57,307 nucleotides of DNA from an uncultured Methanobrevibacter sp. (GTDB taxonomy: Archaea; Methanobacteriota; Methanobacteria; Methanobacteriales; Methanobacteriaceae), in contig NZ_CACWVY010000028.1 in NCBI RefSeq assembly GCF_902764455.1, positions 1-57,307 on the forward strand, written 5' to 3'. This document shows, one piece after another, positions 19,792 to 29,042 of the stretch; the stretch's first letter is position 1, and each line of letters opens with the position of its first letter. The notes under the pieces are model-generated. The model was not told where the DNA came from and made no database searches. It saw only the letters and a list, made by a program, of their open reading frames with translations. The translations under genes were made by a program, and so were the position numbers.

Positions 19792-20562
19792 ATGCAAACT
19801 ACAGAAATAACTATCTTGGAAGATATTGAATTAGACAATCCTATATTTATAGAAGCATTACCTGGTCTTGGACATGTCGGTAAATTAGCTGCTGACCATA
19901 TGATTGATGAATTGGGAGCAACTAAATTTGCTGAAGTTTATTCTCCAACTTTTCCTCCTCAAGTTCTTGTAAAAGAGGAAGGAATCATTGAAAACATGTT
20001 TAATGAGTTATATTACCTAAAAGATGTCGGTGAAGATAATCTGGATTTGATTTTACTTGTAGGTAATACTCAGGCATTATCTCCTGAAGGCCAGTATCTG
20101 GTATGTAAGGATCTTTTAGAATTTGTTAAAGGATATGATATTGATAGAATTTACACACTTGGTGGAATGGTTACAGGACCTACCGTAGAAAATCCTAGAG
20201 TTTTCGGTGCAGCTACTGATGAAGCTTGTGTTGAGCTTTTAAAAGAAGCAGAAATCGAAATCAGATCCAATGATGGTGGAATTGTTGGCGCTTCCGGATT
20301 ATTCTTAGGTTTAGCCACACGTCAAGGAATCCAAGGGTCCTGCCTTATGGGTGAAACTCCTGGTTATTTTATTGATGCTGAAGCAGCAGAAGCCATATTG
20401 AAAAAATTGTCCCATTTACTTAATTTTGAAATCAATGTTGATAAATTAGAAGAAAGAGCTGAAGAAACTAGACAAATGATTGCTAAAGCTCAGCAAATGG
20501 AACAGGATTTAATTAATAAGGCTAACGCTGGAAATGCTGATGATTTAAGATATATTGGATAA
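19792..20562 (+). CDS. Proteasome assembly chaperone (PAC2) family protein
   Basis: A 256-residue protein of the PAC2/PbaB-like ATP-grasp-related family, thought to help assemble or bind the archaeal proteasome. Family marks are [21 protein letters not shown] near the N terminus, [22 protein letters not shown] and [26 protein letters not shown] (split here by a few residues of variation). The C-terminal helix is rich in Glu, Gln and Ala. Its position after nop10 matches many archaeal genomes. The function is inferred from the family. Confidence 0.85.
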   Translation: MQTTEITILEDIELDNPIFIEALPGLGHVGKLAADHMIDELGATKFAEVYSPTFPPQVLVKEEGIIENMFNELYYLKDVGEDNLDLILLVGNTQALSPEGQYLVCKDLLEFVKGYDIDRIYTLGGMVTGPTVENPRVFGAATDEACVELLKEAEIEIRSNDGGIVGASGLFLGLATRQGIQGSCLMGETPGYFIDAEAAEAILKKLSHLLNFEINVDKLEERAEETRQMIAKAQQMEQDLINKANAGNADDLRYIG

Positions 20563-20593
20563 GATTCCAATATATTAATTTTACTTTTTTTTT

Positions 20594-21142
20594 ATGAACG
20601 TTATTGTTGTTCCTGACACTTCAATGATTGTTATTCCATTGATTGAAAAGAATGGACATAGTTATTTGTCTCCATCGAATTTTTCCAGATATGACAATAT
20701 GGACATTTGTGATGGTAATCTTAGTTTTGATAATCTAATCAATACCTATTGTTCAAGTGAACTTCCTTCAGGAGTCAGAGGAAGACTCTTTCTCTTTTCC
20801 CGCATAATAGATAAGGCTGATGCGGCAATTGTCATAGGAAAAAGGCCTGAAAATTATGACAGGATGTATAATGCATTAAATGACTTGATTTTGTTTGGCG
20901 GAAATTCCTGCAATAATGCACATAGTCTTGCAGTCAAAATAGTGCAGGATTTAAATATTCCTACATTAAAACTCAAATATCCTGTAAATCAAAAGGAAAT
21001 AATAGAATTAATAGATAAAACAAACTGTTTTTTAAGGGATTTGAATGATTCCAATCATGATAATTTAGGCGTAAATTTAAAGCCTAAAAAAGAAAAGATG
21101 CCTGTTTCGGATGTGGAAACTGTCCTGAAAAAGTTAATATAA
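20594..21142 (+). CDS. Conserved methanogen protein of unknown function (DUF2100-like)
   Basis: A 182-residue soluble protein beginning MNVIVVPDTSMIVIPLIEKNG. It has alternating hydrophobic strands and helices and a central IIDKADAAIVIGKRPENYDR segment that looks like part of a Rossmann-type fold. No catalytic motif is obvious. I recall similar proteins in Methanobacteriales filed as DUF2100, but I cannot verify the match. It lies 31 nt after the PAC2 gene and 22 nt before the EndoQ-like gene, so it probably shares their transcript. Confidence 0.5.
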   Translation: MNVIVVPDTSMIVIPLIEKNGHSYLSPSNFSRYDNMDICDGNLSFDNLINTYCSSELPSGVRGRLFLFSRIIDKADAAIVIGKRPENYDRMYNALNDLILFGGNSCNNAHSLAVKIVQDLNIPTLKLKYPVNQKEIIELIDKTNCFLRDLNDSNHDNLGVNLKPKKEKMPVSDVETVLKKLI

Positions 21143-21164
21143 TAATAATTTCTAACAATTAACC

Positions 21165-22352
21165 ATGTTAATAAATGCTGATTTTCATGTTCACAGCTGT
21201 TTTTCAATGGCATCCTCAAAGGACATGCTGATAAAAAATATGGCCCCAAAATCTAAACTGAAAGGCCTTGGGCTTTTAGGTACTGGAGATGCTTTTCATC
21301 CGGGATGGCTTGACATTATTGAGGAAAGTACCACTTATTCTGGGGATGGAATATACTCCTCACAGGACATGGATTTTGTTTTGACAACGGAAGTGGAGGC
21401 TAAAAACAAGATTCATCATCTGGTAATCATTCCTGATATGGATATAGCAAGGGAACTGTCAGACAAGTTGCCGTCTAAAAATAAAAATCAGGACGGACGG
21501 CCAAAAACCCAGTTGAGCGGTGCTGAGCTTTTGGACTTGGTTCGCCAGTATGATTGTCTTATTGGTCCTGCACATGCATTTACTCCATGGACTGGAATGT
21601 ACAAATCATTTGACAGCATTTATGACTGTTATGCTAAAAAGCCTGATTTTGTAGAGCTTGGATTGTCTGCTGACACTTTTATGGCAGATACTGTTCGTGA
21701 ACTTAAGGATTTTCCGTTTTTGACAAATTCCGATGCACATTCCCCATGGCCTCACAGGTTAGGTAGGGAATTTAATCAAATTGAGCTTGAAGATATATCA
21801 TACTCTTCAATAAAAAAGGCAATAAAAAACAAGGATATTAAAGCAAACTACGGTTTGATTCCAAACCTTGGAAAGTATCACATGACTGCATGTACCAAAT
21901 GCTATAAACTTATTGATCCGGTTATTGCAAAGGAAAATAAAATGAAATGCAGCTGCGGAGGAAGAGTTAAAAAAGGTGTTGATTTCAGGATATCTGAAAT
22001 ATCTGACTATAATGAGCCAAAGCATCCTGATTTCAGGCCTGAATATGTTCATTTGATGCCTCTTGCCGAATTGATTTCCACTGTTTATGATAAGGGGGTT
22101 ACAACCAAGACTGTTCAGGGAAAATGGCAAAATCTCATTGATGCTTTTGGGACTGAAATAGATGTTTTGATTAATGTTTCTATTGCAGACATTGAAAAAA
22201 TAGATTCCAACGTTTCATTGGCTATTGAAGCATTCAGAAACAGAACCCTTGATATTGTTCCTGGCGGTGGGGGAAAATATGGGGAAATTTCCTTTAATAA
22301 ATCCTTGAAAAAACCTGAAAGTGAAAAAATAGTTACTTTGGATAATTTTTAA
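21165..22352 (+). CDS. EndoQ-like PHP-domain DNA endonuclease
   Basis: A 395-residue member of the endonuclease Q family, which nicks DNA 5' to deaminated bases such as uracil and hypoxanthine. The N-terminal PHP metal site is visible in NADFHVHSCFS (His-x-His), GTGDAFHPGW and LTTEVEA, then PAHAFTPWTGM and TNSDAHSPWPHR. A zinc ribbon with CTKCYKL and CSCGGRVKKG follows near residues 245-270, as in EndoQ. The C-terminal region has PGGGGKYGEI. It is the last gene of the rightward block before the two leftward tRNAs. A role in repair of deaminated DNA is inferred from the family. Confidence 0.82.
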   Translation: MLINADFHVHSCFSMASSKDMLIKNMAPKSKLKGLGLLGTGDAFHPGWLDIIEESTTYSGDGIYSSQDMDFVLTTEVEAKNKIHHLVIIPDMDIARELSDKLPSKNKNQDGRPKTQLSGAELLDLVRQYDCLIGPAHAFTPWTGMYKSFDSIYDCYAKKPDFVELGLSADTFMADTVRELKDFPFLTNSDAHSPWPHRLGREFNQIELEDISYSSIKKAIKNKDIKANYGLIPNLGKYHMTACTKCYKLIDPVIAKENKMKCSCGGRVKKGVDFRISEISDYNEPKHPDFRPEYVHLMPLAELISTVYDKGVTTKTVQGKWQNLIDAFGTEIDVLINVSIADIEKIDSNVSLAIEAFRNRTLDIVPGGGGKYGEISFNKSLKKPESEKIVTLDNF

Positions 22353-22362
22353 AAATTAATAA

Positions 22363-22436
22363 CGGACTTGGAGGGATTTGAACCCTCGATCTTAAGATTA
22401 GGAGTCTTACGCCCTTCCAGACTAGGCTACAAGCCC
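22363..22436 (-). tRNA. tRNA-Arg (anticodon CCT)
   Basis: On the reverse strand the acceptor stem is GGGCTTG with CAAGTCC (one G-U pair). The anticodon stem is TAAGA/TCTTA with loop CTCCTAA, so the anticodon is CCT (complement of 22400-22402). The T arm is GAGGG-TTCAAAT-CCCTC and the discriminator is G. It reads AGG. It lies 58 nt downstream of tRNA-Arg(TCT) on the same strand, probably on one transcript. Confidence 0.95.
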
Positions 22437-22494
22437 ATAAAATTATTGATATTTGTAAAAAAATATTTTAAAAAAAGTTAGTTTGTATTGAGAG

Positions 22495-22568
22495 CGGACC
22501 CGCCGGGATTTGAACCCGGGGTCTTCGGATTAGAAGTCCGACGCCCTATCCAGCTAGGCTACGGGCCC
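22495..22568 (-). tRNA. tRNA-Arg (anticodon TCT)
   Basis: On the reverse strand the acceptor stem is GGGCCCG with CGGGTCC. The anticodon stem is TCGGA/TCCGA with loop CTTCTAA, so the anticodon is TCT (complement of 22532-22534). The T arm is CCGGG-TTCAAAT-CCCGG and the discriminator is G. It reads AGA (and AGG by wobble). Its D arm is nearly the same as that of the neighbouring tRNA-Arg(CCT), which suggests the pair arose by tandem duplication. Confidence 0.95.
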
Positions 22569-22655
22569 CACATATACAACAATAATAATTCTATTTTTCT
22601 TATTATATATATTTATCTATTATATTAAAAAAATAAAAGAAAAGGATTAAATTAT

Positions 22656-23213
22656 TTATCCTCTATCTACGCTACCTGTAGCATCATTAATCATAATGCT
22701 GTCAACACTATTTCCATTTTCATCAAAGATTGTAGCGTACCAATATCCGCCGGAATAATAAACGCTTCCAGCATAACATCCTGGTTCTCCAACAGCACCA
22801 TTTGCAATACTTTGAGCTGAAGAGTAGGATAAATGGGTACTACTTGAGCTTGAACTGGAGCTAGAGCTTGAGCTTGAGCTTGAGCCTTGACTTGAACTGG
22901 AACTAGAACTGTAACCAGAGTCACTGCTGCTCGGTCCATTGTAAATTGGATTACCTCCTGAACCTCCAGATGATCCGGAACCTGCGCCGCCGCTAGATCC
23001 GCTGCTTGCTCCACCATTTGTTGTTGCTACAGAGCTACTACTTGTATTTAATTTTGTGGTGTTGTTTCCAAGTCCGTCCCCAGTATTACTAGCTGACATA
23101 CTTGATAAATCAGAGAATATTGGACTGTTACTGTTTGTTATACCATACGCTGCAACTGCCGCTGCAATACATAACACAATAATTACGGAAATTATAATAT
23201 TTGCTTTATCCAA
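22656..23213 (-). CDS. Membrane-anchored or secreted protein with poly-serine linker
   Basis: A 185-residue protein of unknown function. Residues 5-24 form one hydrophobic segment, a signal anchor. The next stretch is rich in Ser, Thr and Asn, then Gly/Ser, and ends in an almost pure serine run (about residues 100-125). The last ~55 residues (SAQSIANGAVGEPGCYAGSV and GGYWYATIFDENGNSV) look like a small PepSY-like fold. The start is TTG 23213, supported by GGAGGG (complement of 23220-23225) 6 nt away; no ATG fits. The serine run is coded by repeats of an AGCTCA-like hexamer, so its length may vary between strains. Confidence 0.75.
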   Translation of the reverse strand: MDKANIIISVIIVLCIAAAVAAYGITNSNSPIFSDLSSMSASNTGDGLGNNTTKLNTSSSSVATTNGGASSGSSGGAGSGSSGGSGGNPIYNGPSSSDSGYSSSSSSSQGSSSSSSSSSSSSSSSTHLSYSSAQSIANGAVGEPGCYAGSVYYSGGYWYATIFDENGNSVDSIMINDATGSVDRG

Positions 23214-23246
23214 TTTTTTCCCTCCTTTAATTATATATTATATAAT

Positions 23247-23330
23247 ATAAGTGATTTAATTTTTATGTATTATATATGTTTCGATATTTGTTTTACAACA
23301 TCACTTATTAATAATAAAAATCATATATAA
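23247..23330. promoter_or_regulatory. Divergent promoter with 9-bp inverted repeat upstream of frhA
   Basis: ATAAGTGAT (23247-23255) and ATCACTTAT (23300-23308) form a perfect 9-bp inverted pair, 44 nt apart, in the 158-nt gap between the poly-Ser gene and frhA. TATA-like CATATATAA (about 23322-23330) lies right after the second half-site and is placed for frhA. The half-sites may bind a regulator of hydrogenase expression or of both genes. In such AT-rich DNA a chance match is possible. Confidence 0.35.
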
Positions 23331-23371
23331 TTAATGTTAGTTTCTAATTGCTAATAATTGAGGTGACATAT

Positions 23372-24598
23372 TTGAAAGATAGAGTAGTTATATCCCCTAC
23401 AACTCGTCAAGAAGGCCATGCCGAATTGGTCATGGAAGTTGATGATGAAGGGATTGTTACAAAAGGTATGTATTTTAGTATAACTCCTGTTAGGGGTTTA
23501 GAAAAGATGGTTCTTAACAAAGCTCCTGAAACAGCACCTGTTTTATGTCAAAGAATTTGTGGAGTATGTCCAATACCACATACTTTAGCATCCACAGAAG
23601 CTATTGACATGGCATTAGGTATTGAAATTCCTGAAGCAGCTAAACAGTTAAGAAGAGCTACTTTAGCAGCACATAACATTAACAGTGCAGCTATTCACCA
23701 CTTTTTAGTCGCAACAGACTTTGTACCTGAAAACTTATTCGCTGCTGCTGTTGACAGCGTAAGTGAAGTAAGAAAAACCGTACAATATGTTGTAGACATG
23801 TGTGCTGGTGAAGGTATCCACCCATCTGATGTAAGAGTAGGTGGAATGGCTAGAAACATTACTCCATTTACTAAAGAAAGATTAATCGAAAGAATGACCG
23901 CTTTCAAACCAAAACTTGAAGAACACATTGAATTAATCAAAAACTGTGTTGCTGAAAGTGCTGAAAAATTAGGCATTCCAGAAGATTTAGGTGTAGTAAA
24001 CCAACCATTACTCGCAGTTCACCCAACTTACGGTGTAAATGACTTTGATATGGACGCATTTTCCGAAGTTTTACCTGAAGCATGGTATGATGACCCTGAA
24101 ATCGGTAAAAGAGGATGTTCCGTTATTCCATTAATTAACGGCGAAAATGTTGAAACAGGTCCTAGAGCAAGAATGGAAAAATATCAAGGATTCAAAGGTA
24201 AAGGTGTTATCGCACAACACGTAGCTCGTGCAGACGAAATGTTGAAAAACTATGATGCATGTATGGAAGCTTTAGATGCTATTGATCCTGCTGCTCCTGC
24301 TAATGTAAGTTACGATAAAAGAGGTACTGGTGAACTCGGATTCGGTATTATCGAAGGTCCTAGAGGAACCAATGCTCACATGGCAAAAGTTGTTGAAGGT
24401 AAAATTAAATTTTACTCTGCAATTGTACCAACTACTTGGAACATTCCAACTATGGGTCCTGCAACTGAAGGATTCCATCACGAGTTCGGTCCACATGTAA
24501 TCAGAGCATACGACCCATGTTTATCATGTGCTACTCACGTAATGGTAGTTGACGATGAAGACAAATCCATTCTTAAAAATGAAATGGTGAGAATCTAG
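23372..24598 (+). CDS. frhA: F420-reducing hydrogenase alpha subunit
   Basis: FrhA is the NiFe-centre subunit of the hydrogenase that reduces coenzyme F420 with H2 in methanogenesis. The N-terminal nickel motif is RICGVC (Cys63 and Cys66 with this start) and the C-terminal one is DPCLSCATH (Cys383, Cys386). After that His come 19 more residues that should be removed by the FrhD protease on maturation. I chose TTG 23372, 5 nt after AGGTGA (23361-23366), giving [19 protein letters not shown]. The longer frame to 23348 would include the ribosome-binding site in the gene. It is the first gene of frhADGB. Confidence 0.95.
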   Translation: MKDRVVISPTTRQEGHAELVMEVDDEGIVTKGMYFSITPVRGLEKMVLNKAPETAPVLCQRICGVCPIPHTLASTEAIDMALGIEIPEAAKQLRRATLAAHNINSAAIHHFLVATDFVPENLFAAAVDSVSEVRKTVQYVVDMCAGEGIHPSDVRVGGMARNITPFTKERLIERMTAFKPKLEEHIELIKNCVAESAEKLGIPEDLGVVNQPLLAVHPTYGVNDFDMDAFSEVLPEAWYDDPEIGKRGCSVIPLINGENVETGPRARMEKYQGFKGKGVIAQHVARADEMLKNYDACMEALDAIDPAAPANVSYDKRGTGELGFGIIEGPRGTNAHMAKVVEGKIKFYSAIVPTTWNIPTMGPATEGFHHEFGPHVIRAYDPCLSCATHVMVVDDEDKSILKNEMVRI

Positions 24599-24616
24599 TA
24601 ATATTGGAGGAATTGA

Positions 24617-25186
24617 ATGCCTTACGATTCGGATATAATCGTTATCGGTTGTGGAAATGTATTGTTTAAAGATGATGGATTTGGTCCAATCATTATAAAT
24701 CTTTTACAGAAATATACAAATGATACTAACGATTATTACGACCCGGCTGTTACTGCATATGTTGAGAATGAATTTGATAAGGATATTTTAAGTCAGATTG
24801 AAAAAAAATTTGAGGGCATAACATTACCGGATTCAGTTCAGTTCGTTGATGGAGGAACAGCGGCTCCAACAAACTTTTTCCCATTGTATACTGAATATAA
24901 CTGGAAAAAACTTATTGTTGCAGACGTTGTCGAATTTGACGCAGAACCTGGAACAGTTGAAACATTTGATCCGAATATTATGCAAAAGGGAAAGTATGAT
25001 AATCCTCATGGAATGACTGTAGAGGAACCTCTTCAAGAAATATCTCAAAAATGTGAAGTTGTTGTTGTGGGTTGTAAACCTGCCGAAATTCCAACTCCGG
25101 ATGTAGATATGGGTTTATCAGAACCTGTAATTAAGGCAGTTCCAAATGCTATTGATCTTATTTTAAAAGAAATTGGGGTAAAATAA
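24617..25186 (+). CDS. frhD: Hydrogenase maturation endopeptidase FrhD
   Basis: FrhD belongs to the HycI/HyaD family and cuts the C-terminal tail from FrhA once nickel is inserted. The 189-residue protein starts with the nickel-sensing motif [17 protein letters not shown]. It has FVDGGTAAP near residue 75, [15 protein letters not shown] and [13 protein letters not shown], all typical. GGAGG at about 24606 precedes ATG 24617. Its stop overlaps the frhG start (TAATG). Its place between frhA and frhG is the standard order in methanogens. Confidence 0.93.
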   Translation: MPYDSDIIVIGCGNVLFKDDGFGPIIINLLQKYTNDTNDYYDPAVTAYVENEFDKDILSQIEKKFEGITLPDSVQFVDGGTAAPTNFFPLYTEYNWKKLIVADVVEFDAEPGTVETFDPNIMQKGKYDNPHGMTVEEPLQEISQKCEVVVVGCKPAEIPTPDVDMGLSEPVIKAVPNAIDLILKEIGVK

Positions 25187-26028
25187 TGTTTGATAAATTG
25201 AAAAAAGCTTTTGGCGGTTCAGAAGAACCAAAAGCACCAAAAGTAGAGGAAAAAGTTGAAGCTGCTCCTGCAGAAACCAAAGCACCTGCAGAAGAACCAA
25301 AAGCTGCTTCCGCAAAACCACGTATTGGTTACATTCACTTAAGTGGTTGTACTGGTGATGCAATGTCTTTAACTGAAAACTATGATATTTTATCTACTGT
25401 TTTAACTGACATGATTGACATTGTATACGGACAAACTTTAGTCGACAAATGGATTCACGGTACTTACGCAGAAGAAATGCCTGAAATGGATTTATGTTTA
25501 ATTGAAGGATCCGTTTGTTTACAAGATGAACACAGTGTTCATGAATTATTAGAAGCAAGGAAAAAATCTGGTTTAATTGCTGCATTTGGTTCATGTGCTA
25601 TGACCGGTTGTTTCACCACATTTGCTCGTGGTGGTCAACAAGCACAACCTAAACACGAATCTTTCTTACCAATTAGTTCCTTAGTTAAAGTAGATTTAGC
25701 ACTTCCTGGTTGTCCTGTAGCTCCAGAAATGATTGCAAAAGCAGTTGTTGCTTTATGCAACGGAGATATGGAATACTTACAACCTGCTATTGATAAAGCT
25801 GCATGTGATGCAGGATGTGGTTGTGATGTATTAACCAACATTATCCGTAACGGATTATGTACTGGTTGTGGAACTTGTGCTCTAGCTTGTCCAACAAGAG
25901 CTATGGGCTTCGCTGAAGGTAGACCTAGTTGTGATAGGGACAGATGTATTAAGTGTGGATCTTGTTATGCAATGTGTCCAAGAGCTTGGTTGCCTATCAA
26001 AAGAATTAAAGAGGAAACAGGACTTTAG
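25186..26028 (+). CDS. frhG: F420-reducing hydrogenase gamma (small) subunit
   Basis: FrhG carries the three iron-sulfur clusters that pass electrons from the FrhA NiFe site to the FAD of FrhB. It has 280 residues. After a Pro/Ala/Glu/Lys-rich N-terminal arm (about residues 10-45) comes the proximal cluster motif [11 protein letters not shown], where Asp58 stands at a position that is Cys in most NiFe small subunits. [16 protein letters not shown] and LPGCPVAPE give other ligands. Two ferredoxin motifs are at the C terminus: [15 protein letters not shown] and [12 protein letters not shown]. The start overlaps frhD, and frhB follows after 5 nt. Confidence 0.94.
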   Translation: MFDKLKKAFGGSEEPKAPKVEEKVEAAPAETKAPAEEPKAASAKPRIGYIHLSGCTGDAMSLTENYDILSTVLTDMIDIVYGQTLVDKWIHGTYAEEMPEMDLCLIEGSVCLQDEHSVHELLEARKKSGLIAAFGSCAMTGCFTTFARGGQQAQPKHESFLPISSLVKVDLALPGCPVAPEMIAKAVVALCNGDMEYLQPAIDKAACDAGCGCDVLTNIIRNGLCTGCGTCALACPTRAMGFAEGRPSCDRDRCIKCGSCYAMCPRAWLPIKRIKEETGL

Positions 26029-26033
26029 GAGGA

Positions 26034-26891
26034 ATGGATATGGTATTAGGTACTTACAAAGAAGCACTATCTGCAAGGGCTACTGACAGCAAAATTTTAG
26101 ATGTATCCCAAGACGGAGGAATTGTTTCAGCATTACTCTGTTACGCAATTGATGAAGGAATCATTGAAGGTGCAGTTGTAGCTGGAACTCCTGACGACGA
26201 TTGGAGACCAATTCCTACTGTAGTAACTTCTTCTGATGAAGTAATTGCAGCTGCAGGAACTAAATACTCAATGTCCCCAACTTTATCTGCTTTAAAAGAA
26301 GCAACCCGTCAATACGGTTTAGAAAAAGTTGGTGTAGTCGCAACTCCATGTCAAACCCAAGGTTTAAGAAAAGCACAAGCTTATCCATTCGCTAGATTTG
26401 TCGCTGACAAAATTAAATTAATCGTCGGTATCTACTGTATGGAAAACTTCCCAATGGCTTCTCTTGACACCTTTGCTACCGCAAAATTAGGATTTGACAG
26501 CTTAACTGATGCTACTAAAATGGATATTGGTAAAGGTAAATTCTGGTTAACCAAAGATGGTGAAGATAACGGTTTAGCTATTAAAGAAACTCACGGATAT
26601 GAACAAGCTGGATGTAACATCTGTATGGACTATGTTGCTGAATGGTCTGATGTATCCACCGGTTCTGTAGGATCTCCTGACGGATGGTCCACTGTATTAA
26701 CAAGAACCGATGCTGGTGAATCCGTATTCAAAGCTGCTGTTGACGCTGGTTTAATTGAAACAAAACCAATGGATGAAGTAAAACCAGGTCTTCCTTTACT
26801 TGAAAAATTAGCTAAAGGTAAAAAAGACAAAAACGGCGCAGAACGTGAAAGAAGAGCAAAAATGGGATTACCACTTCCTGTGGAATACTAA
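26034..26891 (+). CDS. frhB: F420-reducing hydrogenase beta subunit (F420/FAD binding)
   Basis: FrhB binds FAD, one 4Fe4S cluster and coenzyme F420, and hands hydride to F420. The 285-residue protein shows [19 protein letters not shown] and [15 protein letters not shown] near the N terminus. [22 protein letters not shown] and [15 protein letters not shown] are cluster and flavin regions seen across the FrhB/FdhB family. ATG 26034 is preceded by TAGGAGGAATGG. It closes the frh operon, and a T-rich run (about 26900-26930) follows as a likely terminator. Confidence 0.94.
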   Translation: MDMVLGTYKEALSARATDSKILDVSQDGGIVSALLCYAIDEGIIEGAVVAGTPDDDWRPIPTVVTSSDEVIAAAGTKYSMSPTLSALKEATRQYGLEKVGVVATPCQTQGLRKAQAYPFARFVADKIKLIVGIYCMENFPMASLDTFATAKLGFDSLTDATKMDIGKGKFWLTKDGEDNGLAIKETHGYEQAGCNICMDYVAEWSDVSTGSVGSPDGWSTVLTRTDAGESVFKAAVDAGLIETKPMDEVKPGLPLLEKLAKGKKDKNGAERERRAKMGLPLPVEY

Positions 26892-27000
26892 TTCCGCTTC
26901 TTTCTTTTTTTATTTTTTTTAAACTATTTTTTAAATTAAACTTTAAATATTATAAACCTCAAATATAATGTAGTATTATTTTAACATTGGAGGTATTGAT

Positions 27001-28002
27001 ATTAAATTAAATAAATTTTTTATTTTCTCATTAATGGTTATTGTTTTATTTTCAATAACTGCCAGTTTTGCTGTTGATGAAAATTCGACACAGATGGCTG
27101 CCGATATTCAAAATGAAGATATTATTGAAGCTGAAAATCAAAATGTCGTTATGAAAACTAGTGATCAGTCAGCACTTTCCGTTGATTATTCAGATGTTGT
27201 TCATGACAATTCAAGCTTTATTGTTCCGGGCAAGGTTACAAAAAGGTATAATGGAATGATAGAATATTCTGCAACTTTTTTGGACAGCGATAAAAAACCT
27301 TTGCAAAATACTGTTGTATACTGTGGTATTGATTCAGTCCTGCTTGGTGTTAATGCAACTACTGATTCCAAGGGTGTTGCTTTGTTTTTACTGCCTACTC
27401 AAAAGGGTAACCACACATTATATCTCATGAATACTGTGGCCAGCGATATCACTTCAGATACTGTTTATGTTTTTGATGTGTTAACTGGAAATAAGAATTT
27501 CAATCTTTACTTTAACAGCGGCAAATCATATACTGTAAGGGTTTATGGAGATGACGGAAAACCTGTTAAAGCAAACCAAAAAGTCACTTTTACAGTAAAC
27601 TTTAAAAAACACACTGTAAAAACAGATAAAAACGGTTATGCAAAATTAAAAATTAATTTTCAGCCTGGATCATATCTGGTAACAGCCCAATATAAGGATT
27701 ACATGGTTGCCAATAAAATCATAGTTAAGCCGACTGTAATCCCATTAACACAATTCGGTTCCAAACAGCTTGGAAAAACATTCAAATATAAGGTTAAATT
27801 GCTTAACAACAAGGGAAAACTTTTTAAAAATAAGAATGTTAAAGTCAAATTCAATAAAAAGACTTATGTTTCAAAAACAAATAAAAAAGGAATTGCAACA
27901 TTTACTTTAAAAACTCCTTTAAATCCTGGTCTGTATAATATTGTCTCTTCATACGGCAAGGCTAAGGCAACTGCCCAGTTATATAGATATGTAATAAGGT
28001 AA
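27001..28002 (+). CDS. Secreted protein with adhesin-type Ig-like C-terminal modules, probable ATT start
   Basis: About 333 residues: a signal peptide, a non-repetitive domain, then two Ig-like modules with NGYAKLKINFQPGSYLVTA and NKKGIATFTLKTPLNPGLYN. These modules resemble the Lys-rich C terminus of the giant adhesin at 31350. The first ATG (27034) leaves MVIVLFSITASFAVDE, a signal peptide without a basic start and with no ribosome-binding site nearby. A perfect GGAGGT at 26989-26994 instead points to ATT 27001, which would give IKLNKFFIFSLMVIVLF, a complete signal sequence. I infer initiation at ATT. It is probably a cell-surface protein. The function is unknown. Confidence 0.7.
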   Translation: MKLNKFFIFSLMVIVLFSITASFAVDENSTQMAADIQNEDIIEAENQNVVMKTSDQSALSVDYSDVVHDNSSFIVPGKVTKRYNGMIEYSATFLDSDKKPLQNTVVYCGIDSVLLGVNATTDSKGVALFLLPTQKGNHTLYLMNTVASDITSDTVYVFDVLTGNKNFNLYFNSGKSYTVRVYGDDGKPVKANQKVTFTVNFKKHTVKTDKNGYAKLKINFQPGSYLVTAQYKDYMVANKIIVKPTVIPLTQFGSKQLGKTFKYKVKLLNNKGKLFKNKNVKVKFNKKTYVSKTNKKGIATFTLKTPLNPGLYNIVSSYGKAKATAQLYRYVIR

Positions 28003-28024
28003 AGGAGTTTTAACTCCTTTTTTT
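28001..28024. terminator. Bidirectional terminator hairpin between the Ig-like protein and map
   Basis: AAAGGAG (28001-28007) and CTCCTTT (28014-28020) form a 7-bp stem with a 6-nt loop, followed by a T run on the + strand; the reverse strand also has Ts after the stem. It overlaps the stop codon of the gene to its left and ends at the stop of map, so it can serve both convergent genes. Confidence 0.65.
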
Positions 28025-28940
28025 AGATTGTTGTAACTGTACAACCCTCTTTTTCAATAATTAATGTATGCTCTTTTTGACTTACAAAGCAGTCCTGTTT
28101 TTCACGCAGCGGAGCATATGGATAAATCGCCATTGCCTGGGATAACTGTTTAAGAGCAATTGATCCTTTTCTTTCTCCGAATTCGTCTGTAATCCATCTT
28201 CCTGAAAACGGAACATATCTGTGATTGCTTTGGATATACTTCAATACTTTTTGAGTACTTTTCATCCTGAAGGGTTTATTTGCCATATATGAAAAGATAT
28301 AGTGGCCCGGAGCATCATTGACATATCCTTCACCATTTGTTGCAAAGGGTTCAATTGCTACGGCCTGGCCTTCTTCTAAAATATAACTGTCATTGTTGTT
28401 GTAATTTGGAATTGATATTCCTGCATGGAGGTTATATTGTTCCAGACTGTGTCCCATCAGATTAAATATTGGATTCAGGTGATATTCTGATATAGCTTCG
28501 TGAACTGCTTCACCGATTTTTGAAATTTCAATGCCTGCTCTTGCAGTTGCAATTGCGGCTTCAAGGCCTGCAGCTGATGCTTCGATTATTTCTTCATGCA
28601 AGTTTATTTCATCCTGGGTATAGTTTTCGTCCATGTTTCCACTGGCAAGAACAGTTACTGCAGTATCTGCTATATATCCATCAATCATTGCTCCAAGGTC
28701 TAATTTTACCATATCCCCTGCTTTGAATTTTGTTTTATCTCCTGCAGGGGAAGTGTAATGGGCGGCATATTCATTGATTGATACATTGCATGGAAATGCA
28801 ATTTCAGCGCCTGCCTTTAAAATTTCACTTTCTACATAATTTACTAAGTCTAAAACTAAAGCTCCGTCTTTAATCATTTTTGAAGCTTCGCTTCGAATTT
28901 TTGAAGTTAATTTTCCAGCTTCTATATAGGATTCTATCAT
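28023..28940 (-). CDS. map: Methionine aminopeptidase, type 2
   Basis: Removes the N-terminal methionine from new proteins. The 305-residue length fits archaeal type 2 enzymes. Metal ligands are seen in KLDLGAMIDGYIADTAVTV (two Asp), LMGHSLEQYNLHAG (His), AIEPFATNGEG (Glu) and the C-terminal VSQKEHTLIIE (Glu). The type-2 helical insert lies between residues about 190 and 260. The gene is single and convergent with the Ig-like protein. Confidence 0.95.
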   Translation of the reverse strand: MIESYIEAGKLTSKIRSEASKMIKDGALVLDLVNYVESEILKAGAEIAFPCNVSINEYAAHYTSPAGDKTKFKAGDMVKLDLGAMIDGYIADTAVTVLASGNMDENYTQDEINLHEEIIEASAAGLEAAIATARAGIEISKIGEAVHEAISEYHLNPIFNLMGHSLEQYNLHAGISIPNYNNNDSYILEEGQAVAIEPFATNGEGYVNDAPGHYIFSYMANKPFRMKSTQKVLKYIQSNHRYVPFSGRWITDEFGERKGSIALKQLSQAMAIYPYAPLREKQDCFVSQKEHTLIIEKEGCTVTTI

Positions 28941-29042
28941 AAATTTTAACCATCCTTGTTAAATAATTAATTTTATATCTGATAAAGTTAATATAATATT
29001 TTATTTAATATAAACTAGTTTATAAAAATTGGAGGTTATTAT

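Noticed and set aside
22691-23017. 108-codon frame rich in Ala/Val/Gln over the poly-Ser gene
   Set aside because: It is the alternate frame of the AGCTCA repeats; the Ser frame has a signal anchor and a strong ribosome-binding site.
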